Below the pieces are notes generated by a model that did no database searches, was not told the origin of the DNA, and was given only the letters and a program-made list of their open reading frames with translations. Positions 5,193 to 7,053 of a DNA stretch of 7,053 nucleotides are shown one piece after another. Every line of letters starts with the position of its first letter. Position 1 is the first letter of the stretch. Origin of the DNA: JAITWN01 sp964388175 (GTDB lineage: Bacteria > Pseudomonadota > Gammaproteobacteria > SZUA-140); the NCBI GenBank assembly GCA_964388175.1, contig CAYLYS010000091.1, forward strand, positions 1-7,053, read 5' to 3'. The translations under genes and the position numbers were made by a program.

Positions 5193-7019
5193 ATGAAAAC
5201 GTTCCGTTCCGTACTGCGTCTGCTGAGCCGTCGCGAGCGCTGGCAGATGGCGCTCATCCTTCTCTTCATGCTGCCCAATGCGTTGCTGCAGGTGGCCGGC
5301 GTTGCTTCGGTCATGCCTTTCATCGCGGTGCTCGCCCAGCCCGAGCTGGTCGAGAGCAACGCCGTGATGGCGCGCGCCTATGCCTTCCTGGGTGCGCCGC
5401 CCCTCAGCTATTTTCTCGCTCTGCTGGCCGGTGCGGCGTTGCTGCTGCTGGTGCTGAGTAATGGCCTGGCCGCCTTGACCACCTGGCTCATCGTCCGCTT
5501 CAGCTACATGCGCGTGCACAGCCTGTCGCATCGCCTGTTGTCCACCTATATCGATCAGGACTACAGCTTTTTCCTGCAACGCAATCCTTCGGATCTGACC
5601 AAGAACATCATCAACGAGGTCAATAATCTGGTGACGGGCTATCTGATGCCGATGCTGCATATGATGGCCAACGGCATCGTCGTGGCGGCGATCCTGATCA
5701 TGCTGCTCGTCATCGATCCGTTGCTGGCATTGTCGGTCGGCGTTGTGCTCGGCGGCGCCTATGCCCTCATCTATGCGGTGTTCAGGGGACGGTTGCGCAT
5801 CATCGGGCGCCGCCGCATGGATGCGAACGCCCGGCGTTTCAAGACCACGCATGAAACCTTCAGCGCCATCAAGGATCTCAAGGTCACCGGCCGCGAGGGT
5901 TATTATCTGAGTCGCTATGACGAGGCTTCCTATGCCTTCGCCGTCAATCAGTCGCGCCATCAGGTCATTGCCCAGTTGCCGCGCTATGCGCTGGAGTCGA
6001 TCGCTTTCGGCGTCGTCCTGCTGATCGCGCTTTATCTGACGCTGGCGGAGCAGGGCATGGAAGGCGCGCTGCCCATGATCGTGCTCTATGCGATGGCCGG
6101 CTATCGGCTCATGCCCGCGCTGCAGAAACTGTTCGACAGCGCGGCCACGCTGCGTTTTTCCGCGCCGGTGGTGGAGCGGATGCAGGAGGAAATGGGGGCG
6201 GTGGAGAACACGGTCGCCGCCTTGCCGCAGCCGGCAGGCAGTGACGCGGAGACGCGCCTGCGGCTCGATCGCGGTCTGCGGCTGGAAAATATCAGTTACC
6301 GCTATCCCGGTATGCCGGCGCGGGTGCTCGACGGGGTCAGCATTTTTATCCCGTCGCGCACCACGGTCGCCTTCGTCGGCGAATCCGGCGCCGGCAAGAG
6401 CACGCTGGTGGATATCATCCTCGGTCTGCTGCATCCGGATGAGGGCAGATTGCTGGTGGACGATCGCGTGCTCGATAAGGCGCTTATTCCGGAATGGCGC
6501 CGGCACATCGGCTACGTGCCTCAGGCCATCTATCTGGCGGACGATACCTTGCGGCGCAACATCGCGCTGGGCATTCCCGAGCGCGAAATCGACGATGAAG
6601 CGATCGTCACCGCGGCCAGTACCGCCGCCATTCACGATTTCATCAGTCAGGAGCTGCCGGAGGCTTATCAGGCGATTACCGGCGACCGCGGTGTCCGCCT
6701 GAGCGGCGGCCAGCGTCAGCGCATCGGTATCGCTCGTGCGCTCTATCGCAATCCCGATCTGCTCATCCTCGACGAGGCCACCAGCGCGCTGGACGGTTCC
6801 ACCGAAGCCGCGGTGATGGACGCCATCGACCGCCTCAGCGGGCAGAAGACCATCATCATGATCGCCCACCGCCTGGCCACGGTCAGAAATTGCGACTGTC
6901 TCTATTTCTTCAGCAAGGGCCGTCTGGTGGCGAGCGGCAGCTATGACGAACTGCTCGCCACCCAGCCGGAATTCCGCAGAATGGCGAGCGCCACCACTGA
7001 TGGCGCCGTTGCCCATTGA
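5193..7019 (+). CDS. ABC transporter, fused membrane and ATPase domains, PglK-like glycolipid flippase
   Basis: The 608-residue half-transporter is expected to work as a homodimer in the inner membrane. About six hydrophobic segments are visible, near 18-47, 73-103, 149-174, 176-198, 265-285 and 290-308. The ATPase domain starts near 360 and is complete: Walker A GESGAGKST (396-404), Q-loop YVPQ (441-444), signature LSGGQRQRIGIARAL (503-517), Walker B LLILDEATSALD (523-534) with Glu-528, and H-loop IAHRL (557-561). GVASVMPFIAVL (36-47), followed by a short polar helix-like stretch before TM2, resembles PglK of Campylobacter, which flips lipid-linked oligosaccharide and has an external helix at that place. 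This likeness is from memory. No C39 peptidase domain is present, so export of leader peptides is less likely. The neighbouring glycosyltransferase supports a glycan substrate. MsbA-like lipid export is the main alternative. The ABC exporter call is near certain; the flippase role is probable. Confidence 0.93.
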   Translation: MKTFRSVLRLLSRRERWQMALILLFMLPNALLQVAGVASVMPFIAVLAQPELVESNAVMARAYAFLGAPPLSYFLALLAGAALLLLVLSNGLAALTTWLIVRFSYMRVHSLSHRLLSTYIDQDYSFFLQRNPSDLTKNIINEVNNLVTGYLMPMLHMMANGIVVAAILIMLLVIDPLLALSVGVVLGGAYALIYAVFRGRLRIIGRRRMDANARRFKTTHETFSAIKDLKVTGREGYYLSRYDEASYAFAVNQSRHQVIAQLPRYALESIAFGVVLLIALYLTLAEQGMEGALPMIVLYAMAGYRLMPALQKLFDSAATLRFSAPVVERMQEEMGAVENTVAALPQPAGSDAETRLRLDRGLRLENISYRYPGMPARVLDGVSIFIPSRTTVAFVGESGAGKSTLVDIILGLLHPDEGRLLVDDRVLDKALIPEWRRHIGYVPQAIYLADDTLRRNIALGIPEREIDDEAIVTAASTAAIHDFISQELPEAYQAITGDRGVRLSGGQRQRIGIARALYRNPDLLILDEATSALDGSTEAAVMDAIDRLSGQKTIIMIAHRLATVRNCDCLYFFSKGRLVASGSYDELLATQPEFRRMASATTDGAVAH

Positions 7020-7025
7020 TCCGAT

Positions 7026-7049
7026 CTGCCGGAGAGGCGGCGCCGGCAG
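7026..7049 (+). repeat. Small inverted repeat after the ABC transporter gene
   Basis: CTGCCGG (7026-7032) pairs exactly with CCGGCAG (7043-7049) around a 10-nt loop, 6 bp past the stop. It could be the stem of a terminator, but the window ends 4 bp later and no T-tract can be seen. The loop begins AGAGG, and GGAGAGG spans the stem edge, so a ribosome-binding site for a further gene is an equally possible reading. Confidence 0.25.
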
Positions 7050-7053
7050 CGCC

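Noticed and set aside
5094..7016. 640-codon open frame antisense to the ABC transporter gene
   Set aside because: It mirrors a gene with every ABC motif intact. Its product is a low-complexity His/Gln/Arg-rich chain, as expected from the complement of GC-rich codons.
575..7019. Lasso-peptide cluster (asparagine-synthetase homologue plus ABC exporter)
   Set aside because: No precursor peptide, RRE protein or transglutaminase-like protease is visible, the ABC gene is on the opposite strand and lacks a peptidase domain, and two glycosyltransferases point to a glycan.

Overview
The window is a stretch of GC-rich bacterial DNA (clearly above 60% G+C by eye, with strong G/C preference at third codon positions). 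It looks like part of a cell-surface polysaccharide or glycoconjugate locus. The gene types, the high GC and the densely packed Gram-negative-style organisation suggest a proteobacterium, probably gamma or beta. No ribosomal or marker gene is present, so this is an inference.

Layout. (1) Positions 1-555, plus strand: the C-terminal 184 residues of a protein that begins outside the window and that I cannot assign. It ends 19 bp from the convergent end of the next gene. (2) Positions 575-3911, minus strand: a likely three-gene operon. In transcription order it encodes an exported TPR protein (3911-3267), a family 2 glycosyltransferase (3138-2125) and an asparagine-synthetase-like protein (2128-575). 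The last two genes overlap by ATGA. (3) Positions 3912-4141: a 230-bp divergent intergenic region. It contains a very good sigma-70 promoter facing the minus-strand genes (TGGACA, 18 bp, TATAAT). (4) Positions 4142-7019, plus strand: a second family 2 glycosyltransferase with a TPR-like tail, then a full-length ABC transporter (membrane domain plus ATPase) resembling the PglK class of lipid-linked oligosaccharide flippases. The last 34 bp hold a small inverted repeat.

How the genes may work together (inference). The two cytoplasmic GT2 enzymes would add sugars to a lipid-linked glycan. The asparagine-synthetase-like enzyme could form an amide on a sugar acid or another carboxylate. The ABC protein would flip the lipid-linked product to the periplasmic face, and the exported TPR protein could act there as a scaffold. 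The most unusual item is the asparagine-synthetase homologue. It keeps the ATP pyrophosphatase loop (SGGRDS) but lacks the N-terminal cysteine needed to use glutamine, and it has Ser where an acidic residue is expected in a second active-site loop. Its real reaction is therefore open. I saw no RNA genes, CRISPR, insertion sequences or integrase genes.
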